A DNA stretch of 64,000 bases from Streptomyces sp. F001 (GCF_004187715.1 NZ_QZWF01000008.1:124001-188000); one strand, 5' to 3'. Shown: positions 34,108 to 43,081, counted from the stretch's first letter. Notes: a model not told the origin generated them from the sequence alone. Program-made: numbers and translations.

Positions 34108-34787
34108 TCAGCCACAAACCCGACGTCCGCCACTACCCCACGTACACCGCATCGCCCCGTCAACCCCCGCCTCCACCCGCACACCCCTCAGATCCGCCAC
34201 CAGCACATCCGGCCGATGAGCCCCGCCCGCGGCCCACCCCCACAACCCGCATCCCAGCCGCCCGCCCCGCCGCAATCCCGGCCCCCGAATCCTCGAAGAC
34301 GAGACAGTCCGCAGGCGCCACCCCCAGTTCCGCGGCCCCTTCAGGAACCCTCCGGATCAGGCTTGCTCGCCCCCACCGACTCCGCGGTCACCCGAACATC
34401 AGGCATCCCCAGCCCCGCCGCAGCCATCCGCGCCGTGGACAACGCAACGTCCGCGGAGGTCACCAGCGCATGCGGAAGCCCCCGCAGGGACGCCAGAAAC
34501 TCCGAAGCCCCCGGCACCGGCACGACGCCGTCCATGTCCGCCGTCTCCTCCGCGAGCATCCGCGCGTTGTCCGCATGGTTCTGCTCCATCGGCCGGTCCG
34601 GCAGCAGCACGGCCATCGACGCGTACCCCTGCCGTCCGTGGACGACCTTCATGACCTCGTCCCCGTCCAGCCCGTGCCGCTCGGCCCAGCGCCGCCAGAT
34701 GCGCTCCACCACGGCGTCGGAGTTGACCAGGGTGCCGTCCATGTCGAGCAGGAGGGCGCGGGCGGTGAGCACGGTGGTGGCCGTCAT
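34108..34787 (-). pseudogene. HAD-family phosphatase, frameshifted twice
   Basis: A haloacid-dehalogenase-type sugar-phosphate phosphatase. Motif I RALLLDMDGTLVNSDAV near residues 11-27, motif II HALVTSADVALST and motif III VGASKPDP are intact; the frame then stops at 34341. One base restored at the AA at 34346-34347 recovers FLKGAAELGVAPADCLVFED, the motif IV region, and one base removed near 34221-34224 recovers HRPDVLVADLRGVRVEAGVD to a stop at 34108-34110. ATG 34787 has GGAG six bases upstream. Either a recent pseudogene or a pair of sequence errors next to repeat copy C. If intact it would be a cytosolic phosphatase of about 225 residues. Confidence 0.75.
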
Positions 34788-34817
34788 CGGCAGCTCCAGG
34801 ACGCGGGTGCGGGGCGG

Positions 34818-34922
34818 TGGCCCCGAAGGCACAAGGTGACCCTCGAAGGGACAAGGTGGCCCCCGGAGGGACAAGGTGGCCCCGCCCGCCGGTCAGGGAA
34901 AACGGGCGGGGACCACTTTGTT
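34818..34922. repeat. Three 20-bp direct repeats running into a long hairpin
   Basis: Near-identical units CGAAGGCACAAGGTGACCCT, CGAAGGGACAAGGTGGCCCC and CGGAGGGACAAGGTGGCCCC lie head to tail. The last unit is also the 5' arm of a hairpin: CCCCGCCCG pairs with CGGGCGGGG, extended by ACAAGGTGG against CCACTTTGT. It sits just upstream of the phosphatase gene start, between it and the GDT1 gene, and could be iterated operator sites plus a terminator. Confidence 0.65.
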
Positions 34923-34990
34923 TCTCTACGGTACAAAACAAGACCGGCATGACGCCACCGTCTTCGACGACCGTTCATCGGGCGTTCAGC

Positions 34991-35572
34991 TCAGCCGGTC
35001 GCGGCCTCCCACAGGCTCCACACCCCGAGCCCCAGCATCAGCAACGCCGCGATCTTGGTGATGAGCCCCAGCGGCACCCGCTTCATCAGCGCCTTTCCAC
35101 CGAGAATGCCCAGCCCCGCCACTGACCACAGGGCCAGCACCGCACCCAGCCCGACGGACAGCGGATCGTCGTAACGCGCCGCGAGGTTCGCCGTCATGAT
35201 CTGCGTGAGATCCCCGAACTCGGCGACGAGGATGAGCATGAACCCGGCCCCGGCGACCTTCCAGAAGGACTGGTCCTCCGGCTTGCGGATCTCCTCCTCT
35301 TCCTCGCCCTTCTTCCACAGCAGCATCGCGGCGCCCCCCAGGAAGAGCACACCGGTCACCGCATGCACGACCTGTTGCGGCAGCAGCGTCAGCACACTGC
35401 CTGCCGCGACGGCGAGCGCGACATGCAGCGCGAACGCGGCGGCGACACCGGCGAAGACGTAGGAAGCGCGGTAGCGGGTGCCGAGGACGAGGCCGGCGAG
35501 TGCAGTCTTGTCCGGCAGTTCGGCGAGGAAGACGACGCCGAAGACGAGCGCCGTGACGGTGATGCTGATCAA
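34991..35572 (-). CDS. TMEM165/GDT1 family (UPF0016) cation transporter
   Basis: A 193-residue, six-helix membrane protein with the two inverted family signatures: AELPDKTALAGLVLG in helix 1 and AEFGDLTQIMTANLAA in the second half, separated by a cytoplasmic acidic loop (KKGEEEEEIRKPEDQ). Family members export manganese and/or calcium. TTG 35572 is used because it begins the first helix; GAGGAACC lies close upstream and no better start exists. A long structured leader precedes it, possibly a metal-responsive riboswitch. Single gene. Confidence 0.9.
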   Translation of the reverse strand: MISITVTALVFGVVFLAELPDKTALAGLVLGTRYRASYVFAGVAAAFALHVALAVAAGSVLTLLPQQVVHAVTGVLFLGGAAMLLWKKGEEEEEIRKPEDQSFWKVAGAGFMLILVAEFGDLTQIMTANLAARYDDPLSVGLGAVLALWSVAGLGILGGKALMKRVPLGLITKIAALLMLGLGVWSLWEAATG

Positions 35573-35574
35573 GG

Positions 35575-35760
35575 TTCCTCAATCGGTCGGAGCTGCCCCA
35601 CCGAGAGTCGTACGTCGTCAGCGACACCTCGGCACGGCAGCACACATGGCACCCGTGCCGTACGGCTCGGGTGTGCACTGCTTGCCGAAGGTCTCGCTGG
35701 CCGGCCTCACCTTCGAGGCCCGCCTCCGGGCGCCGGCTCAGACGAGCTGAGCAGTATGTC
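35575..35760 (-). promoter_or_regulatory. Structured leader of the GDT1 gene, candidate yybP-ykoY (Mn2+) riboswitch
   Basis: On the minus strand the 5' leader has a CGAAGGT/ACCTTCG stem enclosing GAGGCCGGCCAGCGAG, a second stem around GCACACC and GTGTGC, and a 3' segment ending CTCTCGGTGGGGCAGC before the ribosome site. yybP-ykoY manganese riboswitches commonly precede this transporter family. I recognise the general layout but cannot confirm the conserved loops by eye. The rest of the 35573-35960 gap, on the HNH side, shows no gene. Confidence 0.45.
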
Positions 35761-35960
35761 GACGGTCCGGCGAAGAGCTACTCCCCTTCTGCGCCGTCCA
35801 TCGTACGCGACACGCCTGGAGTGAAAAGTTCCGTCTTGAACCTTGTCCTGTCATGCTCGCGTCACTAACTTGCCATCGCACGCACACGCGTACGCAACAC
35901 GGCACCGCGAGCATTCCCTCGCTCGCACGCCAACACCCCCACATCCCCAAGGGAGTTCGC

Positions 35961-36605
35961 ATGCCCAGGTTCTACGCGCGTCGACGGCTGAGCATAGTCG
36001 CGGCGTTCAGCGCCCTCATGGCCTCCGTGGCCCTCTTCAACGCCCCCACCGCCTCCGCCGCCCTCCCCACCCCGGTCAGCGGCGCCACCGCCCGCAGCTA
36101 CCTCGCCCAGCTCACCGTGGCGACCGAGGACCGCACCGGCTACAACCGGGACCTCTTCCCGCACTGGATCACCATCAGCGGCTCCTGCAACACCCGCGAG
36201 ACCGTCCTCAAGCGCGACGGCTCGGGCGTCGTCACCGACTCCGCCTGCGCCGCCACCAGCGGCAGCTGGTACTCCCCGTACGACGGCGCCACCTGGTACG
36301 CCGCCTCTGACCTCGACATCGACCACCTCGTGCCGCTGGCCGAGGCCTGGGACTCCGGTGCCGACAACTGGACCACCTCCAAGCGCCAGTCCTTCGCCAA
36401 CGACCTGACCCGTCCGCAGCTCCTCGCGGTCACGGACAACGTCAACCAGGCCAAGGGCGACCAGGACCCGGCCACCTGGATGCCGTCGGTCTCCTCGTAC
36501 CGCTGCACCTACGTGCGCGCCTGGGTCCAGGTGAAGTACTACTACGGCCTCTCGGTGGACTCCGCCGAGAAGAGCGCGCTGCAGAACTACCTCGCCCCCT
36601 GCTGA
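35961..36605 (+). CDS. Secreted HNH-family nuclease (DUF1524-like)
   Basis: A 214-residue exported protein: signal peptide to about residue 33 (ALFNAPTASAA), then a nuclease domain with DLDIDHLVPLAEAWDSGADN (catalytic Asp-His), a helical region and DNVNQAKGDQDPATWMP, the Asn/Lys metal-site element. A Cys pair near GSCNTRE and DSACAATS probably forms a disulfide. Extracellular nucleases of this type degrade environmental or programmed-death DNA in Streptomyces. ATG 35961 follows AAGGGAGTT. Monocistronic. Confidence 0.9.
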   Translation: MPRFYARRRLSIVAAFSALMASVALFNAPTASAALPTPVSGATARSYLAQLTVATEDRTGYNRDLFPHWITISGSCNTRETVLKRDGSGVVTDSACAATSGSWYSPYDGATWYAASDLDIDHLVPLAEAWDSGADNWTTSKRQSFANDLTRPQLLAVTDNVNQAKGDQDPATWMPSVSSYRCTYVRAWVQVKYYYGLSVDSAEKSALQNYLAPC

Positions 36606-36692
36606 TCCGCTTTCCCTGGCGTTCATGAACGGAACCTCGCCACCGGCCTCCGTCGTTCCGTACCGTACGGGGCGACGGAGGAGGGTGATCAC

Positions 36693-38333
36693 GTGGCGGG
36701 ACTGCGCCTGGGTCCACTGCTGAGGTACGCCGACGGCTCGTCCGCGACCGTCTGGGTCGAGGCGAGCCGTCCGTGCACCGCCGAAGTGCGCTGCGCCGAC
36801 GGTGCCCGCGGTACGGCCCGCACCTTCCAGGTCGCGGGCCATCACTACGCCCTCGTGCCGGTCGGCGGCCTCACCGCGGGCACGGCGACGGAGTACGAGG
36901 TGTTCCTCGACGGCACGCGCGTGTGGCCGCTGCCGGACTCCCCGTATCCGCCCTCGGTGATCCGCACGGGGGTGACCGGCGACGCCGTCCGCGTCGCCTT
37001 CGGCTCCTGCCGCTGGGCCGCGCCCCCGGCCGACGAGAAGGACCCGGTCGGCCCCGACGCCCTGGACACCCTGGCCGCCCGCATCGCGGCCGACCCCACG
37101 GCCGAACGACCCGACGTGCTCCTGCTGTTGGGCGACCAGGTCTACGCCGACGAGGTCTCCCGGGCGACCCAGCGCTGGCTCGCCGCCCGCCGCGACCTCA
37201 GCGAGCCGCCGGGCCGGGAGGTGGCCGACTACGAGGAGTACACCCGCCTCTACTACGAATCCTGGCTCGACCCGGAGGTGCGGTGGCTGCTGTCCACCGT
37301 CCCCAGTTGCATGATCTTCGACGACCACGACGTCATCGACGACTGGAACACCTCCGCCGCCTGGCTCGCCGACATGCGGGCCACCGACTGGTGGCGCGAA
37401 CGCCTGCTGAGCGGCCTGATGTCGTACTGGGTCCACCAGCACCTGGGGAACCTGTCCCCGGCCGAGCTGGCCACCGACGCCCTGTACGCCGCCGTACGCG
37501 ACACCCCGGACGCCACCGACCTCCTGCGCGCCTTCGCCGCCAGGGCCGATGCCGACCCGACGTCCGTGCGCTGGAGCTACCGGCGCGACTTCGGCCGCGT
37601 ACGGCTGCTGATGGTGGACACCCGCGCCGCCCGCGTCCTCGACGAACAGGCGCGCTCGATGCTCGCCCCGGGCGAGACTCAGTGGCTGCGCACCCAGGCG
37701 CTGGACGAGCCGGGCTCGTACGACCATCTCCTGATCGGCACCTCCCTGCCGTGGCTGCTGCCGCACCTGGTGCACGACGCGGAGGGGTGGAACGCGGCGC
37801 TGTGCCGGGGCGAGAAGGGCGAGCGCTGGGCGCGGTTCGGGGAGAAGGTGCGGCGGGCGGCGGATTTGGAGCACTGGGCTGCCTTCCCCGGCTCCTTCGA
37901 CGCGCTGGCCGCGCTGATCGCCGAGGCGGGTTCGGGGGACGGGGCACCGGCGACGGTGTGCGTGCTGTCGGGGGACGTGCACCACGCCTACGTGGCCGAG
38001 CCCGTCTGGCCCTCGGCCGGCCCCGACGCCCGGGTCCTCCAGCTCACCTGCTCCCCCGTCCACAACTCCATCCCGCTGTCGATCCGGCTCGGCTTCCGCT
38101 TCGGCTGGAGCGGCTTCGCCCGCTTCCTCGGCCGCCGGATCGCCGGGCACGGCCGTGTCCCGCGCCCGCCGATCGACTGGCGGCGCACGGGTGGCCCGTG
38201 GTTCGGCAACCAGCTCATGACGCTGACGCTGCAGGGCCGTTCGGCGCGGCTGCGGCTGGACCAGGCCAAGGCGGACGGGCGGGGCGGAGCGCGGCTGACG
38301 ACGGTGGAGGAGTCGGTCCTCACCACCGCATGA
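36693..38333 (+). CDS. PhoD-type alkaline phosphatase family protein
   Basis: A 546-residue metallophosphoesterase of the PhoD family. An N-terminal fibronectin-like part (ATVWVEASRPCTAEVR) is followed by the metal-binding catalytic part: VAFGSCRW, LLLLGDQVYADEV, MIFDDHDVIDDWN and VLSGDVHHAYVAEP. No Tat or Sec signal is visible at the N-terminus, unlike secreted PhoD, so this is a cytoplasmic or atypical member. GTG 36693 follows GGAGGAGGG. Likely a phosphodiesterase; substrate unknown. Alone in its transcription unit as far as spacing shows. Confidence 0.9.
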   Translation: MAGLRLGPLLRYADGSSATVWVEASRPCTAEVRCADGARGTARTFQVAGHHYALVPVGGLTAGTATEYEVFLDGTRVWPLPDSPYPPSVIRTGVTGDAVRVAFGSCRWAAPPADEKDPVGPDALDTLAARIAADPTAERPDVLLLLGDQVYADEVSRATQRWLAARRDLSEPPGREVADYEEYTRLYYESWLDPEVRWLLSTVPSCMIFDDHDVIDDWNTSAAWLADMRATDWWRERLLSGLMSYWVHQHLGNLSPAELATDALYAAVRDTPDATDLLRAFAARADADPTSVRWSYRRDFGRVRLLMVDTRAARVLDEQARSMLAPGETQWLRTQALDEPGSYDHLLIGTSLPWLLPHLVHDAEGWNAALCRGEKGERWARFGEKVRRAADLEHWAAFPGSFDALAALIAEAGSGDGAPATVCVLSGDVHHAYVAEPVWPSAGPDARVLQLTCSPVHNSIPLSIRLGFRFGWSGFARFLGRRIAGHGRVPRPPIDWRRTGGPWFGNQLMTLTLQGRSARLRLDQAKADGRGGARLTTVEESVLTTA

Positions 38334-38458
38334 GGCACATCCGGGACCTGTGGGACGCGCGTTGGCTTCTGTGGCGCCCGAAGGCATGATGAGGCGGACC
38401 GTCCGCTTCCTGCGGGTGGTTCGCCGCTCTGCGCCCCACACGCCCGGGAGTCACCGCT

Positions 38459-40369
38459 TTGTCTGCACCGACCGCGGAGTCCGCATCGGAGTCCTCCATA
38501 CCGGGGTCCCCATCGGCCCCGGTTTCCGTCGCCCTGGTCGGTGCCGGGCCGCGCGGCACCAGCGTCCTGGAACGTCTCTGCGCCTCCGCCCGTGAACTCC
38601 TCCCGCCCGGCACCTGGCTGACGGTCCATGTGATCGACCCGGCGCCGCCCGGCCCCGGCCGCGTCTGGCGCACCGCGCAGTCGGCCGAGCTGCTGATGAA
38701 CACCGTGGCCTCGCAGGTGACCCTGTTCACCGACGACAGCGTGGACTGCTCAGGGCCGATCCGACCGGGGCCCAGCCTGCACGAGTGGGCGGGCGGCGAG
38801 CTGGGGCCGGACGAGTATCCGACCCGGGCGCAGTACGGCCGTTACCTGGAGTGGGTGTTCGCCGAGGCGGTGCGGCAGGCCCCGCCCGAGGTGCGCGTCG
38901 AGACCCACGCCGCCCGCGCGACACGGCTCGACGACGGCCCTGACGGCCGTCAGGTGCTCGCCCTGGACAACGGCCGTACGCTGACCGGCCTCGCGGCCGT
39001 CGTCCTCACGCAGGGCCATCTGCCGGCCGCCCCGGACGCGGAGCAGCGGCGCCAGGCTGCCTACGCCGACCGTCATGGCCTGCGGCACATCCCGCCCGCC
39101 AACCCGGCGGACGTGGACCTGTCCGCCCTCTCCCCCGGCGAACCGGTGCTGCTGCGCGGCCTGGGCCTCAACTTCTTCGACCACATGGCCCTGTTGACCA
39201 CCGGCCGCGGCGGCCGTTTCCTCCCCTCCGGCACAGGGCTGCGCTATGTCCCCTCCGGCCGCGAGCCACGCCTGTACGCCGGCTCCCGGCGCGGCATCCC
39301 GTACCAGGCGCGCGGTGACAACGCGAAGGGGCCGTACGGCCGTCACACCCCGCTCGCGCTGACCCCGGAGGTGATCGCGGGCTTCCGCAAACGTGCGGAC
39401 TCGGGCGACGCACCCGACTTCCTGTCGGAGATATGGCCGTTGGTGGCGAAGGAGGTGGAGACGGTCTACTACACCACGCTGCTACGCCGCCCCGACTTCG
39501 CCGAGCACTATCTCGCCGTCCCCCATCGCGGCCCCCAAGAGGCCCGTCTGCTCGACGAGTTCGGCGTCCCGGCGGCCGAACGCTGGTGCTGGGAACGGAT
39601 CTCCCGCCCGTACGCGGGCCGCGCTTTCGACGGCCCCGGTCAGTGGCGGGACTGGCTCCTGTCGTATCTGCGCGAGGACGCCGCGCAGGCCGCCCTCGGC
39701 AATGTGCACGGCCCGCTCAAGGCCGCCCTGGACGTGCTGCGCGACCTGCGCAACGAGATCCGGCTGATCGTCGACCACGGCGGACTGTCCGGCGTCTCCC
39801 GCCGGGACCATCTGGACCGCTGGTACACGCCGCTCAACGCCTTCCTGTCCATCGGCCCGCCCCGGCGCCGCATCGAGGAACTGGCCGCGCTGGTGGAGAC
39901 GGGTGTGGTGGAGGTGCTCGGGCCGCGCCTGGAGGTGCGGTGCGCGGACGGGGCGTGGGTGGCGCACTCGCCCGACATACCGGGCTCGGCGGTCCGCGTG
40001 ACGACGCTCATCGAGGCCCGGCTGCCGGAGCCCGACCTGCGCCGGACCGCCGACGACCTGCTGGCCGGGCTGCTGAAGACCGGACAGTGCCGCCCGCACA
40101 CGGTCGACGGTCACGAAACGGGAGGGCTGGACGTCACGCCCCGGCCCTATCGACTGGTGGACCGTCAAGGTGAGCCACACGCCCGGCGGTTCGCCTTCGG
40201 GGTGCCCACGGAGGGCGTGCACTGGGTGACGGCGGCGGGGGCCCGGCCCGGGGTGGATTCGGTCACGTTGTCGGACGCGGACGGGGTGGCTCGGGCCGTG
40301 CTGCGTACGGCGGCGGAGCCGCGGGCGACAGCAAACCGACAGGTTGTTGAACTTGCAAGCATTGATTAG
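38459..40369 (+). CDS. FAD/NAD(P)-binding domain protein (NAD_binding_9 family)
   Basis: A 636-residue flavoprotein-like protein. After a 20-residue low-complexity leader comes a Rossmann motif, VALVGAGPRGTSVLERL, and an LLMNTVASQVTLFTDDS block, then GLNFFDHMALLTTGRGGRF and SRRGIPYQARGDN, characteristic of the FAD-NAD(P)-binding family found in siderophore or secondary-metabolite contexts and often uncharacterised. TTG 38459 has CGGGAG upstream; there is no nearby ATG. Role unknown; probably an oxidoreductase or monooxygenase relative. Confidence 0.85.
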   Translation: MSAPTAESASESSIPGSPSAPVSVALVGAGPRGTSVLERLCASARELLPPGTWLTVHVIDPAPPGPGRVWRTAQSAELLMNTVASQVTLFTDDSVDCSGPIRPGPSLHEWAGGELGPDEYPTRAQYGRYLEWVFAEAVRQAPPEVRVETHAARATRLDDGPDGRQVLALDNGRTLTGLAAVVLTQGHLPAAPDAEQRRQAAYADRHGLRHIPPANPADVDLSALSPGEPVLLRGLGLNFFDHMALLTTGRGGRFLPSGTGLRYVPSGREPRLYAGSRRGIPYQARGDNAKGPYGRHTPLALTPEVIAGFRKRADSGDAPDFLSEIWPLVAKEVETVYYTTLLRRPDFAEHYLAVPHRGPQEARLLDEFGVPAAERWCWERISRPYAGRAFDGPGQWRDWLLSYLREDAAQAALGNVHGPLKAALDVLRDLRNEIRLIVDHGGLSGVSRRDHLDRWYTPLNAFLSIGPPRRRIEELAALVETGVVEVLGPRLEVRCADGAWVAHSPDIPGSAVRVTTLIEARLPEPDLRRTADDLLAGLLKTGQCRPHTVDGHETGGLDVTPRPYRLVDRQGEPHARRFAFGVPTEGVHWVTAAGARPGVDSVTLSDADGVARAVLRTAAEPRATANRQVVELASID

Positions 40370-40451
40370 GGCTGCCTACGCTCGACTCTCGTTCGATTAC
40401 GTCACCGGCAGGCCATCCGTGTGGCCTGCCTGACCGTAGGAGCCCCCCACA

Positions 40452-40904
40452 ATGACCGCACGCCTCAACAGCGCGCAACCGTACGTCCTCGCCCTGTTCC
40501 GGATCGTGATCGGCCTGCTCTTCTTCTGCCACGGTGCCTCCAAGCTCTTCGGAGTCCTCGGTGGCGCCGACGGCCAGGGCGGGACGGTGTCCGCGGGCAC
40601 CTGGCCCGGCTGGTACGCCGCCGTCATCGAGCTCGTCGGCGGCGCCCTGGTCATGCTCGGCCTCGGCACCCGCGTCGCGGCGTTCATCGCGTCCGGCGCC
40701 ATGGCGTACGCGTACTTCAAGGTGCACCAGCCGGGCGCCCTGTGGCCGATCCAGAACGGCGGCGAGGCCGCGGCCCTGTACTGCTGGGCCATGTTCCTGC
40801 TGATATTCACCGGCTCCGGCGCCCTCGGCCTGGACCGGCTGTTCGCCGGGCGCTCGACGACGGCGGGGAAGCCGGCGGGCGAGCGGTCCCCGGTGACGGC
40901 CTGA
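40452..40904 (+). CDS. DoxX-family membrane protein
   Basis: A 150-residue, four-helix membrane protein of the DoxX family. The first helix region YVLALFRIVIGLLFFCHGAS with KLFGVLGG, and the later GWYAAVIELVGGALVMLGLG, are diagnostic. DoxX proteins associate with terminal oxidase or oxidative-stress complexes (with SodA and SseA in mycobacteria). ATG 40452 follows TAGGAG. A hairpin terminator at 40926-40963 follows. Confidence 0.92.
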   Translation: MTARLNSAQPYVLALFRIVIGLLFFCHGASKLFGVLGGADGQGGTVSAGTWPGWYAAVIELVGGALVMLGLGTRVAAFIASGAMAYAYFKVHQPGALWPIQNGGEAAALYCWAMFLLIFTGSGALGLDRLFAGRSTTAGKPAGERSPVTA

Positions 40905-40925
40905 TCCTGCCGGAACCTTGTACAT

Positions 40926-40963
40926 ACGGCGCTCTTTCTCACGCGGGTGAGGGAGGGCGCCGT
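40926..40963 (+). terminator. Terminator after the DoxX gene
   Basis: ACGGCGC pairs with GCGCCGT, enclosing a second hairpin CTCAC/GTGAG, 22 bases after the stop, followed by CGTTCTGG. Confidence 0.7.
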
Positions 40964-41056
40964 CGTTCTGGCACCGAACGCACGAACCCCCTGTGACCCT
41001 TCTGTCACACCCCAGGCGTACGCTCTATGGCTCACGGGGGAGCAACGGGAGTCGCG

Positions 41057-41677
41057 GTGCTGGAGAGTGTGGGGTCACTGACAGGCAGTCCATGGATCTA
41101 CGCCATGGTCGCTGTGTCGGTTCTCCTCGATGTGTTCGTTCCGGTACTGCCGAGCGGCGTGCTGGTCATCATGGCCGCGACGGCCGCGGGCTCCGGTGCG
41201 GCGACCGGCCAGGTCCCGGACAACGTCCCCGACATCCTGGCCCTGACGCTGTGCGCGACCACCGCATCCGTGCTGGGCGACCTGGTGGCATACCGCCTGG
41301 CCTGGAGCGGCGGCGCCCGACTGGACCGCGCGCTCGCCCGCTCACCCCGCCTGAGCACCGCGCAGGAACGTCTCGGCATGGCTCTGGCCCGGGGTGGTGG
41401 CGCCCTGGTCGTCCTCGCCCGCTTCGCGCCCGCCGGCCGCTCGGTCGTCTCCCTCACCGCCGGCGCCGCACACCGCCGCGCCCGCGACTTCGTCCCCTGG
41501 TCCGCCCTCGCCGGCCTCGCCTGGGCCACGTACAGCGTCGCCCTCGGCTACTTCGGCGCCCACTGGCTGGGCACGACCTGGCTCGCCACGGGTGTGTCCG
41601 TCCTGGCGCTGTTCGCGGCCGGCGCGGCGGCGACGTACCTGATGCGCCGGCGGCCAGAGCCCGGGGAGACGGCGTAA
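41057..41677 (+). CDS. DedA/SNARE-associated family membrane protein
   Basis: A 206-residue polytopic protein of the DedA (VTT domain) family. Visible elements are VFVPVLPSGVLVIMAATAAG early on and RFAPAGRSVVSLTAGAAH, the conserved arginine-containing re-entrant motif. DedA proteins flip or recycle membrane lipids, notably undecaprenyl phosphate or phosphatidylethanolamine. GTG 41057 is used because CGGGAG precedes it; the frame opens ten codons earlier. Convergent with the DUF2277 gene. Confidence 0.88.
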   Translation: MLESVGSLTGSPWIYAMVAVSVLLDVFVPVLPSGVLVIMAATAAGSGAATGQVPDNVPDILALTLCATTASVLGDLVAYRLAWSGGARLDRALARSPRLSTAQERLGMALARGGGALVVLARFAPAGRSVVSLTAGAAHRRARDFVPWSALAGLAWATYSVALGYFGAHWLGTTWLATGVSVLALFAAGAAATYLMRRRPEPGETA

Positions 41678-41693
41678 CCCGCCTCGCCCTCTC

Positions 41694-41924
41694 CTAACCT
41701 GCCTGCCGAGCCGTCTGCCCCCGCACCTCCAACCCGGCCAACAACTCCGCCGTCGCCTCGGCGATCACATCGACGGCGCGGTCGAAGACCTCCTGGTTGT
41801 GTGCGGCGGGCGCCCGGAACCCGGAGACCTTCCGCACGTACTGCAGGGCGGCGGCCCGAATCTCGGCCTCGGTGGCCTCCTCGGGCAACACCGGCGGACG
41901 AAGCGTCTTGATGCTGCGGCACAT
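41694..41924 (-). CDS. DUF2277 family protein
   Basis: A 76-residue protein starting MCRSIKTLRPP, a near-invariant opening of the DUF2277 family, followed by EEIRAAALQYVRKVSGF-like helix and a PAAHNQEVFDRAVDVIAEAT helix. No function is established. The two N-terminal features (Cys2 and the basic KTLR) are conserved in the family. ATG 41924 has only a weak ribosome site. Stands alone between convergent and divergent neighbours. Confidence 0.88.
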   Translation of the reverse strand: MCRSIKTLRPPVLPEEATEAEIRAAALQYVRKVSGFRAPAAHNQEVFDRAVDVIAEATAELLAGLEVRGQTARQAG

Positions 41925-41950
41925 GGGTCCAGTGCATCACAACTGCCGAC

Positions 41951-41976
41951 GCAGCTGCGGGCAGTCGGGCCGCTGG
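41951..41976. repeat. Dispersed intergenic repeat, fragment D
   Basis: AGCTGCGGGCAGTCG then GGCCGCTGGG matches the first half of copy A at 7996-8044 with one substitution. The CTCGAGCGAAG core is missing. Probably a decayed copy. Confidence 0.55.
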
Positions 41977-42124
41977 GACGGACCGCCGTCTCCGCCGACA
42001 CCCCACCCCACGTCTCCCGTCTCACACTCCGAATCCGCCATACCCCTCCCCCACCCCCGCCTGCAATGATCCACTCCGAGGCGGCCACCTCCCCGGGGCC
42101 GACCACCGAGAGGAGCCATATTCC

Positions 42125-43027
42125 ATGGCACACGACAAGCTCACCGTCGCGGTCCTGGGCCCCGGAGGCGTGGGAGGCCTGCTCGCCGCCCTCCTCGCCC
42201 GCACCGGGCACCGTGTGATCTGCCTGGCCGGCGAGGCCACCACCGACACCCTGCGCACCACCGGCATCCGCGTCCGCAGCGCCCGCTTCGGCGACTTCAC
42301 CGCCGACGTCGAAGCGGCCACCGAGCTGCGCGAACCGGTCGACGTCTGCCTGATCACCGTCAAGCACACGGCCCTGGACGCCGCGCTTGCCCGCGTCCCG
42401 GTCAGCGCCCTGGGCGACGGCCTGCTCGTCCCCTTCCTGAACGGCGTCGAACACCCCTCCCTCCTCCGCTCCCGCTACCGCCCCGACCAGGTCGCCCCGG
42501 CCGTCATCCGCGTGGAGTCGACCCGGGTCGCCCCCGGCGTGATCGAGCACACCAGCCCCTTCGCCGAGGTCGATCTGACCGGCGACCCCGTACCCCGCGA
42601 GCGTCTCGACACGCTGGCGGCGGCGTTCGCGGCCGCCGGCCCCACCACCCGCGTCCTGGACGACGAGGCGGCGGCCCTGTGGGCGAAGATGTCGTTCCTC
42701 GCGCCCTTCGCGCTGCTCACCACCCGTTACGCCCTCCCCCTGGGCGACGTACGCTCCCGGCACCGCGACGAGTTGACGGCCCTGGTGGCGGAGACGGCCG
42801 CGGTGAGCCGTGCCTGCGGCGGCCCGGCCGACCCCGGCCAGGCCCTCGCCCGCTACGACGCCTTCCCGCCCGGCACCAAGTCCTCCATGCAACGCGACGC
42901 CGAAGCCGGCCGCCCACTGGAACTGGACGCCATCGGCGGCGCGTTGCTCCGCGCGGCCGAACGCCACGGCGTACCGACCCCCGTGACGGCACGGCTGGTC
43001 CGAGAGCTGAAGGACGCCGGCCACTGA
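42125..43027 (+). CDS. Ketopantoate reductase family protein (ApbA/PanE-like)
   Basis: A 300-residue NADP-dependent reductase. N-terminal Rossmann motif VAVLGPGGVGGLLAALLAR; the catalytic lysine is in CLITVKHTALDAAL; the active-site asparagine in PFLNGVEH; and the C-terminal domain has AALWAKMSFLAPFALLT with TKSSMQRDAEAGRPLELDAI, the substrate and helical signature. Whether it acts in pantothenate synthesis or on another alpha-keto acid is unclear because no pan genes are adjacent. ATG 42125 has GAGAGGAG upstream. Confidence 0.88.
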   Translation: MAHDKLTVAVLGPGGVGGLLAALLARTGHRVICLAGEATTDTLRTTGIRVRSARFGDFTADVEAATELREPVDVCLITVKHTALDAALARVPVSALGDGLLVPFLNGVEHPSLLRSRYRPDQVAPAVIRVESTRVAPGVIEHTSPFAEVDLTGDPVPRERLDTLAAAFAAAGPTTRVLDDEAAALWAKMSFLAPFALLTTRYALPLGDVRSRHRDELTALVAETAAVSRACGGPADPGQALARYDAFPPGTKSSMQRDAEAGRPLELDAIGGALLRAAERHGVPTPVTARLVRELKDAGH

Positions 43028-43081
43028 CAGGATCTCCAGCGGGGGTCGTCATCCACGCGCGGCGACAGCAGCTCCACCGCC

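Noticed and set aside
34108..34340. A third frameshift near the end of the HAD phosphatase
   Set aside because: Rechecking the run at 34164-34168 shows five C, so the frame continues to the stop at 34108 without a third change.
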